Positions 24,243-33,163 of a stretch of DNA of 46,390 nucleotides are shown piece by piece. The notes below the pieces were generated by a model that saw nothing but the letters and a program-made list of their open reading frames with translations, was not told the DNA's origin and did not search any database. The stretch covers positions 1 to 46,390 of the forward strand of contig JAPLKO010000021.1 in NCBI GenBank assembly GCA_026388015.1, in the 5' to 3' direction. Both the position numbers and the translations under genes were made by a program. How positions within the stretch are numbered: the first letter of the stretch is position 1; every line of letters begins with the position of its first letter. This DNA is from Candidatus Firestoneibacteriota bacterium (GTDB lineage: Bacteria; Oederibacteriota; D2-FULL-39-29).

Positions 24243-25544
24243 CTATCTGGAATGCATTATCTCATCTTCGAAAAACTTCACATTTTCTTCTATCATCTTT
24301 TCCTGGGAATACGTATGTAACGAGGCAAGGCGTGCGTTTTTGCCAAACTCATCGGCTTTCACCGGGTCATTCATTATTTTAAGTATTCCTTCCGCAAGCG
24401 CTTCGGCATTGTTTTGTTTTACCAGAATACCTGCGTTACCTTTATTCACAAAATCACGGTAAATTCCGGAATCAGGAAGGACAACCGGTACTCCTGAAGC
24501 CATTGCTTCAAGAGCGGCAAAACCGCGGGATTCGGCAAAACGGCTCGGAACGGAAAAAACGCTTAGACCTTTGAGGAACTCAGCCTTTTCTTTCAGATCC
24601 AAAGCTCCTTTGTATTCAAAATCCTGTAAAACTGCTTCGGCTTTTAGCCGCGCTTTGAGCTCATTAAAATACTCCAGTTTTTTGTTGCCGAGTATTGCGC
24701 CTGCCACCACAAGTCTGGCATTTTTATTATATTTTTTTCTAAGCAGGACAAACGCCTCAACCAATACATCCAGCCCCTTCGCATACATTATTCTTGAAAG
24801 AAATCCTATTGTAAAAGGCTCTCTTTTTCGCTCAGGCAGAGGATTGTAATACGAAGAGTTAATTCCTGAAACTATAGGTACCACTTGCTTTCTGTCGACG
24901 GCAAGAAAATAGGCCATTTCTGCAGCATAAGTCGGTGAGGGAGCCAAAAATTTTGTTACCGAAGTGGCGTGCTTTCGAAGTAAAGATTTTGCTTCTTCAG
25001 AATAAGGCGCAGGGAGATTCTCCAGAAAATCCTCCTCCCCCATAAGCTGACAGTAGACAGGAACACCGAACCTTTCTTTTAGAACTGGAGCTATAGAAAT
25101 CAGCATAGAGTTGGTTATGATAACCAGGTCCGGCTTTCCTTTTTTCTCCATCGCAGATACAAGCCTTAAAACTTCCCTTCGCTGAAAGCCCTCAATTCCC
25201 TTTAAAACAGACACCGTAAGAGCCCCGAGCTTTGAAGGTTCCACATCCATAGAAAAAGACATCATCATTTTCAAGAAAGATGGGGATTCAAACAGGTTAT
25301 CCAGTATGCCCGGATTTAAGCTCCTGAAAACTTTATATTTTTGTTCCAGATAAGCTGAAATACCGGAAAAGTAGATCTTTTTTTCTCGAACCGGAAGGTC
25401 GAAGTCGATTTTAACCGGAGTATAAAGCGGAAACATTTCAACAGTATTCCCTCTTTTCAAAAGCCCGCCCGCAAGAAGCATATCATGCATGCAAGCCCCG
25501 CAGATCATTTCCCCCGCCCCGGCCGCAATAAAGTAAATTTTCAT
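24243..25544 (-). CDS. GT4-family glycosyltransferase
   Basis: The 433-residue retaining glycosyltransferase has a GT-B fold: an N-terminal acceptor domain starting MKIYFIAAGAGEM and a C-terminal nucleotide-sugar domain with IGFLSRIMYAKGLDVLVEAF, the E-x7-E region FAALEAMASGVPVVLPDSG, and NDPVKADEFGKNARLAS. It resembles sucrose- or starch-synthase-like GT4 enzymes used for glycans. It is the last gene of the long minus-strand run and lies 37 bp after the GltD-like oxidoreductase gene, with a GAGG ribosome-binding site. Donor and acceptor are unknown; the unusual Cys-rich N-terminal stretch ICGACMHD may be structural. Confidence 0.85.
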   Translation of the reverse strand: MKIYFIAAGAGEMICGACMHDMLLAGGLLKRGNTVEMFPLYTPVKIDFDLPVREKKIYFSGISAYLEQKYKVFRSLNPGILDNLFESPSFLKMMMSFSMDVEPSKLGALTVSVLKGIEGFQRREVLRLVSAMEKKGKPDLVIITNSMLISIAPVLKERFGVPVYCQLMGEEDFLENLPAPYSEEAKSLLRKHATSVTKFLAPSPTYAAEMAYFLAVDRKQVVPIVSGINSSYYNPLPERKREPFTIGFLSRIMYAKGLDVLVEAFVLLRKKYNKNARLVVAGAILGNKKLEYFNELKARLKAEAVLQDFEYKGALDLKEKAEFLKGLSVFSVPSRFAESRGFAALEAMASGVPVVLPDSGIYRDFVNKGNAGILVKQNNAEALAEGILKIMNDPVKADEFGKNARLASLHTYSQEKMIEENVKFFEDEIMHSR

Positions 25545-25581
25545 AAAATATCTTCCTCTTAACTCTTTTTAATTTATATTC

Positions 25582-27195
25582 TTACTTCTCTTTTTGCGCC
25601 CTGTCCTTCGTACTTGTGCTTATCGCCCCTGTAGGGCAAAGGCTTGCGCACTCTTCCGCCGTTTTTAGTGATATCATATCAATTCTTCCGTCAAAAGGGA
25701 GCTCTACCCGGGTTACAAAGCCCCGACCTACAAAAGAAAAGCCTTTAATTTCTTTGTTTTTCTCGCAGATTTTAACGCAGATACCGCACATAATACACTT
25801 TCCTGCTTCAAAAACCAGCCCGGCGGCGCCGCTTTCCTTTTTAAAACCTCGTTTTTCACCTTTGTAGGTTTCCACCTTTGAACCATACTCTATCGAGTAA
25901 GCTTTCAGCAGGCAAGAAGCGGCTTTTCTGCAGTCGCACCTCATACACCTTCCGGCTTCTTTTAGAGTGTCATCTGAAGTAAAAGGAACTCTTCCCTCTC
26001 CGGGATTGTTTTTTACTGTTTTCGTATCCACAATGCCGGTCAGAACCCTACCCTCGTTCGAAATATCACGGATCATTATTTCAAACTCTTCGTCGGAAAA
26101 ATGCGCCATTCTGACAGAGAAAGGCCTCTTTACAGGATTTAAAGGCAGACCTTTCAGATATTTATCAATCACCAGCGCGCTAAAATGGCCGTGCGCCGAA
26201 GCTCTGACGGCCAGAGTAGTCTTTTCTCCGGCAAAAACACCTTTTATATTTGTCTCATTTGTATGCCGGTCAATAATGATTCCGGTTTCACTGCTTGAGA
26301 GTCCTTCTTTTTTCAGCATCGCATTATCCGCGGCATCCAGGCCTGTCGCAAGAAATACGGCCTCAAATTTATCAAGAAGTTCTTTTATACCAAAATCTTT
26401 CCCGAGCGCTTTATTAAATTCTACTTTAACCCCGAGTTTTATAATGTTATTGAGTTCTCTGTCAAGAACCTCTCCGGATAACCTGTCCCTGCTGACCCCG
26501 GACCTCAGACCGCCGCCAAGTTTATCCGATTTCTCAAAGATAACCGGCTGATGTCCCATTCTCAAAAGATAATACGCAGCGGTAACTCCGGCTGTTCCAC
26601 CGCCCGCAATCGCAACTTTCTTTCCTGAACTTTTTTCAATTTTTGGTGTATAGGGCGTATCCGAGAACAAGTCAACATCTGCCGCATACCGTTTTAGATG
26701 GCATATTGCCACCGGAGCGTCCTTTCTCCTTCTTCTGCAGACTCTTTCGCATATTTCAGGACATATCCTGCCCAAAACAGCCGGAAGAGCAACGTTTTCC
26801 TTGATAGTAGTAATTGCAGCTCTGTTATCTTTGTTTCTCAACTCCTGTATGAATTTCGGGATGTTTATAAGAGCAGGGCAGCCGAGATGACATGGAGCAA
26901 GACAATCTCCCGTATGATCGGAAAGTAGAAGTTCCAAAGCCGTCCTTCTCGCATCTTTCACCCTTGCTGAATCTGTTGTGATAATCATACCTGCTTCTGC
27001 CGGCGCAGAACAGGCGGGGATTAAGTTAGCCTTCCCCTCGACCTCCACCACGCATACAAAACAGGAGGTAAGCGCTCCGAGTTTTTTTAGATAACACATA
27101 GTTGGTATATGAATACTGTGCTCACGAGCTAAAGAGAGAATAGTGGCTCCCTCGGTGAAAGAATATGTTTTACCGTTAATTTTAAGTTGTGACAT
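25582..27195 (-). CDS. FeS-flavoprotein: NuoG-like [2Fe-2S] + GltD-like FAD domain + [4Fe-4S] chimera
   Basis: This 537-residue cytosolic protein joins four modules. Residues 1-75 form a plant-type [2Fe-2S] domain (C34, C45, C48, C62). Residues 90-175 hold the GltD/NfnB-like helical FeS region (C98, C102, C106; C145, C149, C153). Residues 192-350 bind FAD (VAIAGGGTAGVTA, then VFLATG and GVFAGE). Residues 417-520 have a CxxCxC motif and a ferredoxin-like domain with C467, C470, C473, C477, C516 and C520. The second Rossmann (NAD(P)) domain of GltD, normally between VFLATG and GVFAGE, is missing, and two cysteines of the second ferredoxin cluster are absent. It overlaps the HydB-like gene by 14 bp and is probably its partner subunit. 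Confidence 0.85.
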   Translation of the reverse strand: MSQLKINGKTYSFTEGATILSLAREHSIHIPTMCYLKKLGALTSCFVCVVEVEGKANLIPACSAPAEAGMIITTDSARVKDARRTALELLLSDHTGDCLAPCHLGCPALINIPKFIQELRNKDNRAAITTIKENVALPAVLGRICPEICERVCRRRRKDAPVAICHLKRYAADVDLFSDTPYTPKIEKSSGKKVAIAGGGTAGVTAAYYLLRMGHQPVIFEKSDKLGGGLRSGVSRDRLSGEVLDRELNNIIKLGVKVEFNKALGKDFGIKELLDKFEAVFLATGLDAADNAMLKKEGLSSSETGIIIDRHTNETNIKGVFAGEKTTLAVRASAHGHFSALVIDKYLKGLPLNPVKRPFSVRMAHFSDEEFEIMIRDISNEGRVLTGIVDTKTVKNNPGEGRVPFTSDDTLKEAGRCMRCDCRKAASCLLKAYSIEYGSKVETYKGEKRGFKKESGAAGLVFEAGKCIMCGICVKICEKNKEIKGFSFVGRGFVTRVELPFDGRIDMISLKTAEECASLCPTGAISTSTKDRAQKEK

Positions 27196-29557
27196 CTATA
27201 GCCTCGGAAGGACAAATCGACTTACAGGAGTCGCATTTAATACATTTCTCCTGCAGTACCTCATGTTTCTCATACGGTTTTTGAAGAATTGCGTCAGAAG
27301 GGCAAACCTGAGCGCAAAGCGTACAGCCTATACATTTATCGTTCACAGAATACTTTATCAGTGCTTTACATTTTTTTGCCGGGCACTTTTTTAGGGTATG
27401 CGCGATGTATTCTTCTTTGAAATATTTTAACGCTGTCAGCACCGGATTCGGCGCCGTTTTTCCCAGTCCGCAAAGACTGCCGGCTTTTACTTCTTCCGCA
27501 AGCTTTTCAAGTTTGACAAGATCTTCTGCTGTCCCCTCCCCTTTACACAGCTTTTCCAGAAGCTCAAGCATGCGTTTTGTTCCTATTCGGCAAAAAGTAC
27601 ACTTTCCGCAGGATTGATCCTGGGTGAACTCAAGAAAGAAGCGGGCAAAATCCACCATACAATCCGAATCATCAAGCACCACCAGACCGCCTGAGCCCAT
27701 TATCGCGCCGGTTTCATTTATACTTTCAAAATCCACCGGCATATCAGCGAGGCTTTCCGGTACACAGCCGCCGGAAGGCCCGCCTATTTGAACAGCTTTA
27801 AACTTTCTGTCTTTCTTTACACCGCCGCCTATACCTTCTACCACCTCACGGATGGTTATTCCCATAGGTACTTCAATAAGTCCGCCTCTTTCTATTTTTC
27901 CCGCTAGAGCGAAAACTTTTGTGCCTTTACTTTTTTCCGCGCCTATTTTAGCATACTCCTTTGCGCCGTGAGTAATAATCCAGGGCACCGCCGCGTAGGT
28001 TTCCACGTTATTAATATTTGTCGGAGAGCCGAACAAACCTTTCGTTGCAGGGTACGGCGGCCTGAAATTCGGCATACCGCGCCGGCCTTCAATGGAGGCG
28101 ATTAAGGCCGTCTCTTCCCCGCAGATAAAAGCGCCTGCGCCCTGAAAGATATGCAGTTTGAGCGAATATTCGGAACCAAGTATGTTTTCTCCGAGCAAAC
28201 CGGCTTTTTCGCATTCCCCCAGCGCAAATTTTATATTTTTAAGCGCCATCGGATACTCTTCCCTTATATAAAAATAACCTTCGTTAATTCCCATAGCAAA
28301 AGCAGCCAGCACCATGCCTTCAATAATTCTATACGGGTACGATTCCAAAAGCATTCTGTCCATAAAAGCCCCGGGATCCCCTTCGTCGCCGTTGCAAATA
28401 ATATATTTTTTCCCCGTGGCAGTTTCTGCCAGCCGTACGGCCTCCCATTTTATGCCGGAGGGAAACCCGGCGCCGCCGCGACCCCGGAGCCCTGCTTTTT
28501 TTATCTCTTCAATTACATATTTCCCATCCCGTTCTTTAATAATTTTTGTAAGCGCCGTAAAACCGCCTTTCGCTTTGAACTCTTCAAGGTCTAAGGGATT
28601 TATTTCCCCGTAATTTTCCAGCGCAATCCTTCTTTGGGGTCCGAGAAAGGCGCAGGCGGGACCTTCTTTCATAGCGGACTCTTTCACCTCCAGGGTCCCG
28701 TCGTAATAATCAAAAGAAAGCAAATCCAGCCCCCTCTTTATTGTATTCGTGAGTTTTTTTACGGGTTTTAACGCTTTAAGATGTTTATCGCAGATTAATT
28801 TAACATCGCTCTTATTGACTCCGACATAAAACACAGGCTCCTTATCGGGCGCTACAACCTCGACAAACGGGGTACTGTGACACATGCCCACACAGCCGAC
28901 TCTTTTTGTTGCTGCGGCAAACCCGTTCTTTTTTATATAGTCATCAAAAGCATTCTTTACTTCCAGGCTCCCGCCCGCGACACAGCAGGAACCAAGCCCT
29001 ATCTTTATAATTACCTTTCCTTTGTCTGTTTCCTTTACCGGTTCAATCTCTTTTCTCGTTTCTTTTTTTAACTTTGTCTGCATAAAGAGACTCAACATTT
29101 CCGGAACAAAACGGCTTGTCACTTTACCATAGGTAATGTCATCAATTCTAACCACGGGAGCCAGAGTACAGCAGCCAAAGCATGCGGCTTTTTCAACCGT
29201 AAATACTTTTTCGGAGTCCGTATCACTCTCTGCCTCCAGTCCAAGATAGCGGCGCAGGGTATCCGTTATGTGCTCCGCTCCTTTTACATGGCAGGCCGTA
29301 CCGTGACAGACGCTAATAACATGCTTTCCTACCGGCTTATGCCTGAATTGGGTATAAAAAGTTGCCACCCCCGTAACTTCCGCCTGTGACAGCCCCGTGA
29401 GTTCACATATCTTAAGCAGAGCTTCCGCCGGCAGATACCTGTAAAGCTTCTGAACCTCCTGAAGAACAGGAATAAGACTGCTTTTTTCCTTGCCTTTTAT
29501 TTTGATTATTTTTTCTATAAGCTCAAGCTCTATGTCTTCCCTTTCTTTAGCAGGCAT
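27182..29557 (-). CDS. HydC-HydB (NuoE-NuoF) fusion flavoprotein
   Basis: The 791-residue cytosolic protein fuses subunits that are separate in complex I and HydABC. Residues 10-160 form the NuoE/HydC thioredoxin-like [2Fe-2S] domain (C84, C89, C126, C130). Residues 182-260 are a second such domain as in HydB (C191/C192, C222, C226). The NuoF core has GLRGRGGAGFPSGIKW (356-371), GDEGDPGAFMDR (390-401) and the [4Fe-4S] ligands C650, C653, C656 and C696. The C-terminus carries two [4Fe-4S] sites (C742-C752, C772-C782). It should pass electrons between NAD(P)H and ferredoxin via FMN. No HydA hydrogenase is encoded nearby. It fits the HydBC-type (Bfu) core of electron-bifurcating enzymes together with the GltD-like neighbour. 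Confidence 0.9.
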   Translation of the reverse strand: MPAKEREDIELELIEKIIKIKGKEKSSLIPVLQEVQKLYRYLPAEALLKICELTGLSQAEVTGVATFYTQFRHKPVGKHVISVCHGTACHVKGAEHITDTLRRYLGLEAESDTDSEKVFTVEKAACFGCCTLAPVVRIDDITYGKVTSRFVPEMLSLFMQTKLKKETRKEIEPVKETDKGKVIIKIGLGSCCVAGGSLEVKNAFDDYIKKNGFAAATKRVGCVGMCHSTPFVEVVAPDKEPVFYVGVNKSDVKLICDKHLKALKPVKKLTNTIKRGLDLLSFDYYDGTLEVKESAMKEGPACAFLGPQRRIALENYGEINPLDLEEFKAKGGFTALTKIIKERDGKYVIEEIKKAGLRGRGGAGFPSGIKWEAVRLAETATGKKYIICNGDEGDPGAFMDRMLLESYPYRIIEGMVLAAFAMGINEGYFYIREEYPMALKNIKFALGECEKAGLLGENILGSEYSLKLHIFQGAGAFICGEETALIASIEGRRGMPNFRPPYPATKGLFGSPTNINNVETYAAVPWIITHGAKEYAKIGAEKSKGTKVFALAGKIERGGLIEVPMGITIREVVEGIGGGVKKDRKFKAVQIGGPSGGCVPESLADMPVDFESINETGAIMGSGGLVVLDDSDCMVDFARFFLEFTQDQSCGKCTFCRIGTKRMLELLEKLCKGEGTAEDLVKLEKLAEEVKAGSLCGLGKTAPNPVLTALKYFKEEYIAHTLKKCPAKKCKALIKYSVNDKCIGCTLCAQVCPSDAILQKPYEKHEVLQEKCIKCDSCKSICPSEAIDVTT

Positions 29558-29558
29558 A

Positions 29559-31268
29559 TTATTTTTTTTCTTCCTTTAGACAGTATAAATTTTTATTAGT
29601 TCTTAAAAATATTTTATCCGTTTGAAACGCCGGGGACGCAGATATCTCCTCTCCCATATCCATTGTATTGACAAGCTTTCCCTCAAGAGTGAGCACGTAA
29701 ACTTTGCCGCCCCGGGAAGAAAGATAAAGTTTTTTACCGGCAATAACAGGGGAGGCCCAGAACTCATCCTCCGTCTTATACTGCCAAACAATTTTTCCGT
29801 CAGTCGAAGCGCGCATAACAATATTATCTTTGAGAGCAATTACTATTTTTGTATCCAAAACAGCGGGCGCGTTTATAGCCTGAGAGTCTTCCTGCATCTT
29901 CCAAGCTATGTTGGTCCGGGTAACATCCCCGGTTCCGCCGGGAAGCAAAGCAATGGTCGAGGTTTGAGAATCCGGGCTCATTACATATATTTTTCCGTCA
30001 GAAAAAGACGCCGATGTAGAGACTTCCCCGGAAAGACATTCCGCTTTCCAGAGTTCTTTTCCCGAAGCAGGAGCATAAGCAATCACCCAAGGCTTGGTCG
30101 TGGTAATAATTTCTTTTCTACCCCTGTAATCTATAACTAAAGGAGTACCCCAGGACGCTCCGTCAGGCCTTTTTGTTTCCCACTCAATTTTTCCTGTCTT
30201 TTTATTTACCGCATAGATTCTGGACAGCCCTTCTTCTCCCTGATCCGCCTGGATAATTATTTTATCTTCAAAGAGCACGGGAGAAGCAGAGAGCCCGTAA
30301 ATATTTTCCGGTTTGCCGAAATCCCTGAGCCATTGCTGCTTTCCTGCCAGATTAAAGCAAACAAGTTTATTGGTGGCAAAATACGCATAAACATACTCTC
30401 CGTCCGTAACAGGGGTCGGAGCGCAATAGCCGGCACCGCCTTCCTCTTCCGTCATAACTTCCGCCTCTTCCTGTTTTGAAGTAACAAGCACGGGCGAAGA
30501 CCAGTTTAAATTTCCGGTTGCTGCAGCATAGCATAAAACCTTGAGTTTTTTGTTTTCACTGCCTGTAATGAAAAGCTTGTCTTCATAAACTATCGGAGAA
30601 CTGTAACCTTTGACCGGTAAGCTCGTCTTCCACGCAATATTCTTATTGCTCTTAATATTCCAAATTGAAGCATAATTTCCCGCAGCAGCGGACTCCCGGC
30701 CGTTTAATCCTCTAAAACCGTTCCACTGTTTATTAAGTTCAGCGCCTTTTACCGGAGCGCTTTTCTCGGCCTGCCAGGGAAAGCGGGCGGAACCCATTAC
30801 AGAAAGAAGGAAGAGTATCATAACAACAAGAATGCCGGTGAGAGAAGCAGAAGCATAAACCGGGAGACTTTTGAAGCTGCCGCCAAAGTGATAATTCGAC
30901 TCGCTTCCCTTTTTCACTTTTGGTATTCTACCGTTTAAAAGAGAATACCCTCTTTGACTTATTAAAAAAAGCATAAGAAAAACCAGACAAATTTTTGCGC
31001 CGGTCTCCAGAAGTTCTGATTTTCCAAAATATAGCGCTCGTTCCTGCAGGTCTACTTCCCTGAAACTTTTTATCAAGGCTTCATTGGCGGGCTCTTTTTC
31101 CAGTTTTTGCTTAAGACGCTCCAGGGCCGGGGAATCTTTGATATTCGCAACCGTCCCTGAAGAATATATATAGACCAGCCCGCCGGCAGAAAGAAAAAAC
31201 AGCGCCGCCGCAGCTACGGCCGTTTGTTTTAATACAAGACTCAAAGTATTAAGATTTTTTGTTTTCAT
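29559..31268 (-). CDS. Three-helix membrane protein with C-terminal PQQ-like beta-propeller
   Basis: The 569-residue protein has three predicted helices in its first 170 residues (TAVAAAALFFLSAGGLVYIY; AKICLVFLMLFLI; SLTGILVVMILFLLSVMG). A beta-propeller of PQQ-like repeats follows from WNGFRGLNGRE onward (repeat words YAAATGNLNW, VNKKTGKIEWET, YAPASGKELWKA, STDGKIVWQY). The propeller would face the periplasm. I chose the ATG at 31268, which follows AAAGGAAA; a start 21 codons upstream lies deeper in the NapH-like gene. It overlaps that gene by 20 bp and ends one base before the HydB-like gene. No PQQ-ligand set or haem motif is visible. A docking or regulatory role for the redox complex is inference. 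Confidence 0.8.
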   Translation of the reverse strand: MKTKNLNTLSLVLKQTAVAAAALFFLSAGGLVYIYSSGTVANIKDSPALERLKQKLEKEPANEALIKSFREVDLQERALYFGKSELLETGAKICLVFLMLFLISQRGYSLLNGRIPKVKKGSESNYHFGGSFKSLPVYASASLTGILVVMILFLLSVMGSARFPWQAEKSAPVKGAELNKQWNGFRGLNGRESAAAGNYASIWNIKSNKNIAWKTSLPVKGYSSPIVYEDKLFITGSENKKLKVLCYAAATGNLNWSSPVLVTSKQEEAEVMTEEEGGAGYCAPTPVTDGEYVYAYFATNKLVCFNLAGKQQWLRDFGKPENIYGLSASPVLFEDKIIIQADQGEEGLSRIYAVNKKTGKIEWETKRPDGASWGTPLVIDYRGRKEIITTTKPWVIAYAPASGKELWKAECLSGEVSTSASFSDGKIYVMSPDSQTSTIALLPGGTGDVTRTNIAWKMQEDSQAINAPAVLDTKIVIALKDNIVMRASTDGKIVWQYKTEDEFWASPVIAGKKLYLSSRGGKVYVLTLEGKLVNTMDMGEEISASPAFQTDKIFLRTNKNLYCLKEEKK

Positions 31269-32544
31269 TTTCCTTTTGCGCTGCCTTTCTGTGAATTGGA
31301 CAGTCCCTAAAACACCTGCCGCAGGATACACAGCGGGCGCTATCCGGTTCGTAGATTTCTCTTTTGGGTCTTCGCAAGGAATACACTATCTGCAAAAACA
31401 GCACAAAAAGTATAAAAGCACCAAGGAATATTCCGCTTCTTTTATAATGGCTTACGGTTTCTCCGGCCAGAGTGAAAAGGATCTCATTACTCTCTCCTTT
31501 TCTTATGAACTCTTTCGCGTTTTCAGATAAAATTACGGCAGACTTTGTCCCGGTATTATAATAATTGTGTATTTCCAGAGCTGTTTTAACATTAACGTCA
31601 TACCTGGAAAGAAAACCTCCGGTGAAATATCCGAGAACAGACCCGAGCAGCAGGGCTGCGATGAAGAAAGCTATATAAAAAAAGCGGGGCCTCTTTTGGT
31701 CCGGCGCTTTGGCTGCCGGTTCGTTTATAGCTCCATACGGACAGGAAGCCGCGCAAAGATTGCAAACAATACATTCTTTTGGAGTAATAGTAACTTTATT
31801 TTTACTCACCAATGACAGAGGCTTTAAGAGCGCGGAATACGGGCAGAGAAATCTACAGTAGGGCCGCCCGATAAATGTAGAGAGCAGGATAAACACCCCG
31901 CCTGTAACAAACATATAGAAAGGGCCGGTGTGCCGGAAAAAAGGCACAAACGGGTCAAAACGGCAGATGAGGAACCCGCTGTCGTTAACTGCAAAAAGTA
32001 CGGCGAGGCCCAGGTAAAGATAGGCGCCAACGGAAAGAGAGCGGTCAAGCCCTTTCGGCAAGCTGATTTCTTTTATGAGCAAAAGGTCCTGGAGCGCTCC
32101 GTGCGGGCAGGCGCCTCCACAGTAAGCCCTGCCAAAAAATAGCGCGGCTATTAACGGGAGGGAAAATATCAAAATAACGGAAACTGGCAGATAATATCCG
32201 GGGTTGGCCAGAGCCGCGGCCACGTTTTGGATAGAACCGATAGGACAAATACAGCCTTCTTTATAGAAACCAAAATAAGCCAGGGAAAACAGGGAGATTA
32301 TCACAATTACGCTTCTGGAACGTTTCTTCAGCGAAGCCCAGGCAGAAAGTAATATTGCTCCGAGCAGTACGACTATATCCAGATAAGAAAGCCAGTCTGC
32401 GCCGGCGGGCAGTTTCTCCATTACAGGTTTTATATAATTACTGTCAAACTCCGGAGGAGGAAAATTATAACTTGAAAAAACACTTCCTGCTCCAAACAGG
32501 ATAAAACAACCTGCCAGAACAATAATTCTATATTTTGCTATCAT
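31249..32544 (-). CDS. NapH/NosR-like membrane polyferredoxin
   Basis: The 431-residue integral membrane protein has about seven helices and five cysteine motifs: CICP (C98, C100), YCGGACPHGALQ (C142, C146), YCRFLCPYSALL (C230, C234), the [4Fe-4S] ferredoxin set CIVCNLCAASCP (C258-C268) and a C-terminal set CVSCGRCFRDCP (C405-C415). The CxxxCP motifs next to helices are typical of NapH, NosR and CcoG electron-transfer proteins. A soluble domain (about 313-370) lies between the last two helices. It overlaps the exported polyferredoxin gene by 17 bp, the same ferredoxin-membrane pairing seen in NapGH. It is the probable membrane electron conduit of this locus. Confidence 0.88.
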   Translation of the reverse strand: MIAKYRIIVLAGCFILFGAGSVFSSYNFPPPEFDSNYIKPVMEKLPAGADWLSYLDIVVLLGAILLSAWASLKKRSRSVIVIISLFSLAYFGFYKEGCICPIGSIQNVAAALANPGYYLPVSVILIFSLPLIAALFFGRAYCGGACPHGALQDLLLIKEISLPKGLDRSLSVGAYLYLGLAVLFAVNDSGFLICRFDPFVPFFRHTGPFYMFVTGGVFILLSTFIGRPYCRFLCPYSALLKPLSLVSKNKVTITPKECIVCNLCAASCPYGAINEPAAKAPDQKRPRFFYIAFFIAALLLGSVLGYFTGGFLSRYDVNVKTALEIHNYYNTGTKSAVILSENAKEFIRKGESNEILFTLAGETVSHYKRSGIFLGAFILFVLFLQIVYSLRRPKREIYEPDSARCVSCGRCFRDCPIHRKAAQKENENKKS

Positions 32545-33100
32545 TGTTTTCTTTTGTTATATACCCTTTAGCCGCCGGTATACGAAAAATAGCCTTACTG
32601 GGACAGGCTTTCGCTATAGCGCATTCATTGCAGTTCTTGCAGCGGTCATGCCGTATCTGGAGCTGTAAAGAACCGTTACCGAAAGCCGTACAACCCTTAA
32701 CGCATTTTCCGCACCCCACGCAGCGAGGCTCTTTAATGGTATATTCATAATAGGGCTCTTCCACAAATCTTCTTCTTATAGCCCCGGTAGGGCAAAGTTG
32801 ATTTTCCGCGCCGGTGTTAAGCTCCCTTTGCCCGGGGGCAAAGTAACCGAAGCAAAGATTGCAATAACCGCAAATAGAAAAGTTATGAACGCATTTGACG
32901 GCAGAAACTCTAAGAACACACTCGGTGGCGCATTTCCCGCATTGCGTACATTTATCCGGGTCTATCTGCCAGACGGATTCTCTTTTACGTTTAGAGCGGC
33001 CGAGAGCGGCTCCGGCAATACCGCCAAGCGCCAGAACAGACAGCCCGCGGCCTGTTTTTTTTAAGAATTCCATACGTGATATTTTGTTTTCCTGCCCCAT
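32528..33100 (-). CDS. NapG-like polyferredoxin with Tat-like signal
   Basis: The 190-residue protein has 17 cysteines: C51-C61, C70, C77-C83, C103, C127-C137 and C154-C166, enough for about four [4Fe-4S] clusters, as in NapG-type ferredoxins. The N-terminus (SRMEFLKK at 8-15, then a hydrophobic stretch to residue 33) resembles a twin-arginine signal, but the second arginine is replaced by methionine. No cleavage site is convincing, so it may stay anchored. Its gene precedes and overlaps the NapH-like gene. Known NapG/NapH pairs pass electrons across the membrane to a periplasmic partner, which is the role inferred here. Confidence 0.87.
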   Translation of the reverse strand: MGQENKISRMEFLKKTGRGLSVLALGGIAGAALGRSKRKRESVWQIDPDKCTQCGKCATECVLRVSAVKCVHNFSICGYCNLCFGYFAPGQRELNTGAENQLCPTGAIRRRFVEEPYYEYTIKEPRCVGCGKCVKGCTAFGNGSLQLQIRHDRCKNCNECAIAKACPSKAIFRIPAAKGYITKENNDSKI

Positions 33101-33163
33101 AAACTATTCCTTTACCCGGCATTTATTTTCTTCCGATAATTTCACAAAACACAAAATATTATT

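Noticed and set aside
25582..29557. Complete HydABC electron-bifurcating hydrogenase
   Set aside because: HydB- and HydC-like modules are present but there is no HydA H-cluster domain or NiFe subunit; the partner is a GltD-like FAD protein.
27182..29557. C-type haem motif near CVGMCH
   Set aside because: The spacing is C-x3-C-H, not C-x2-C-H, and it lies in a cytosolic thioredoxin-like [2Fe-2S] domain.
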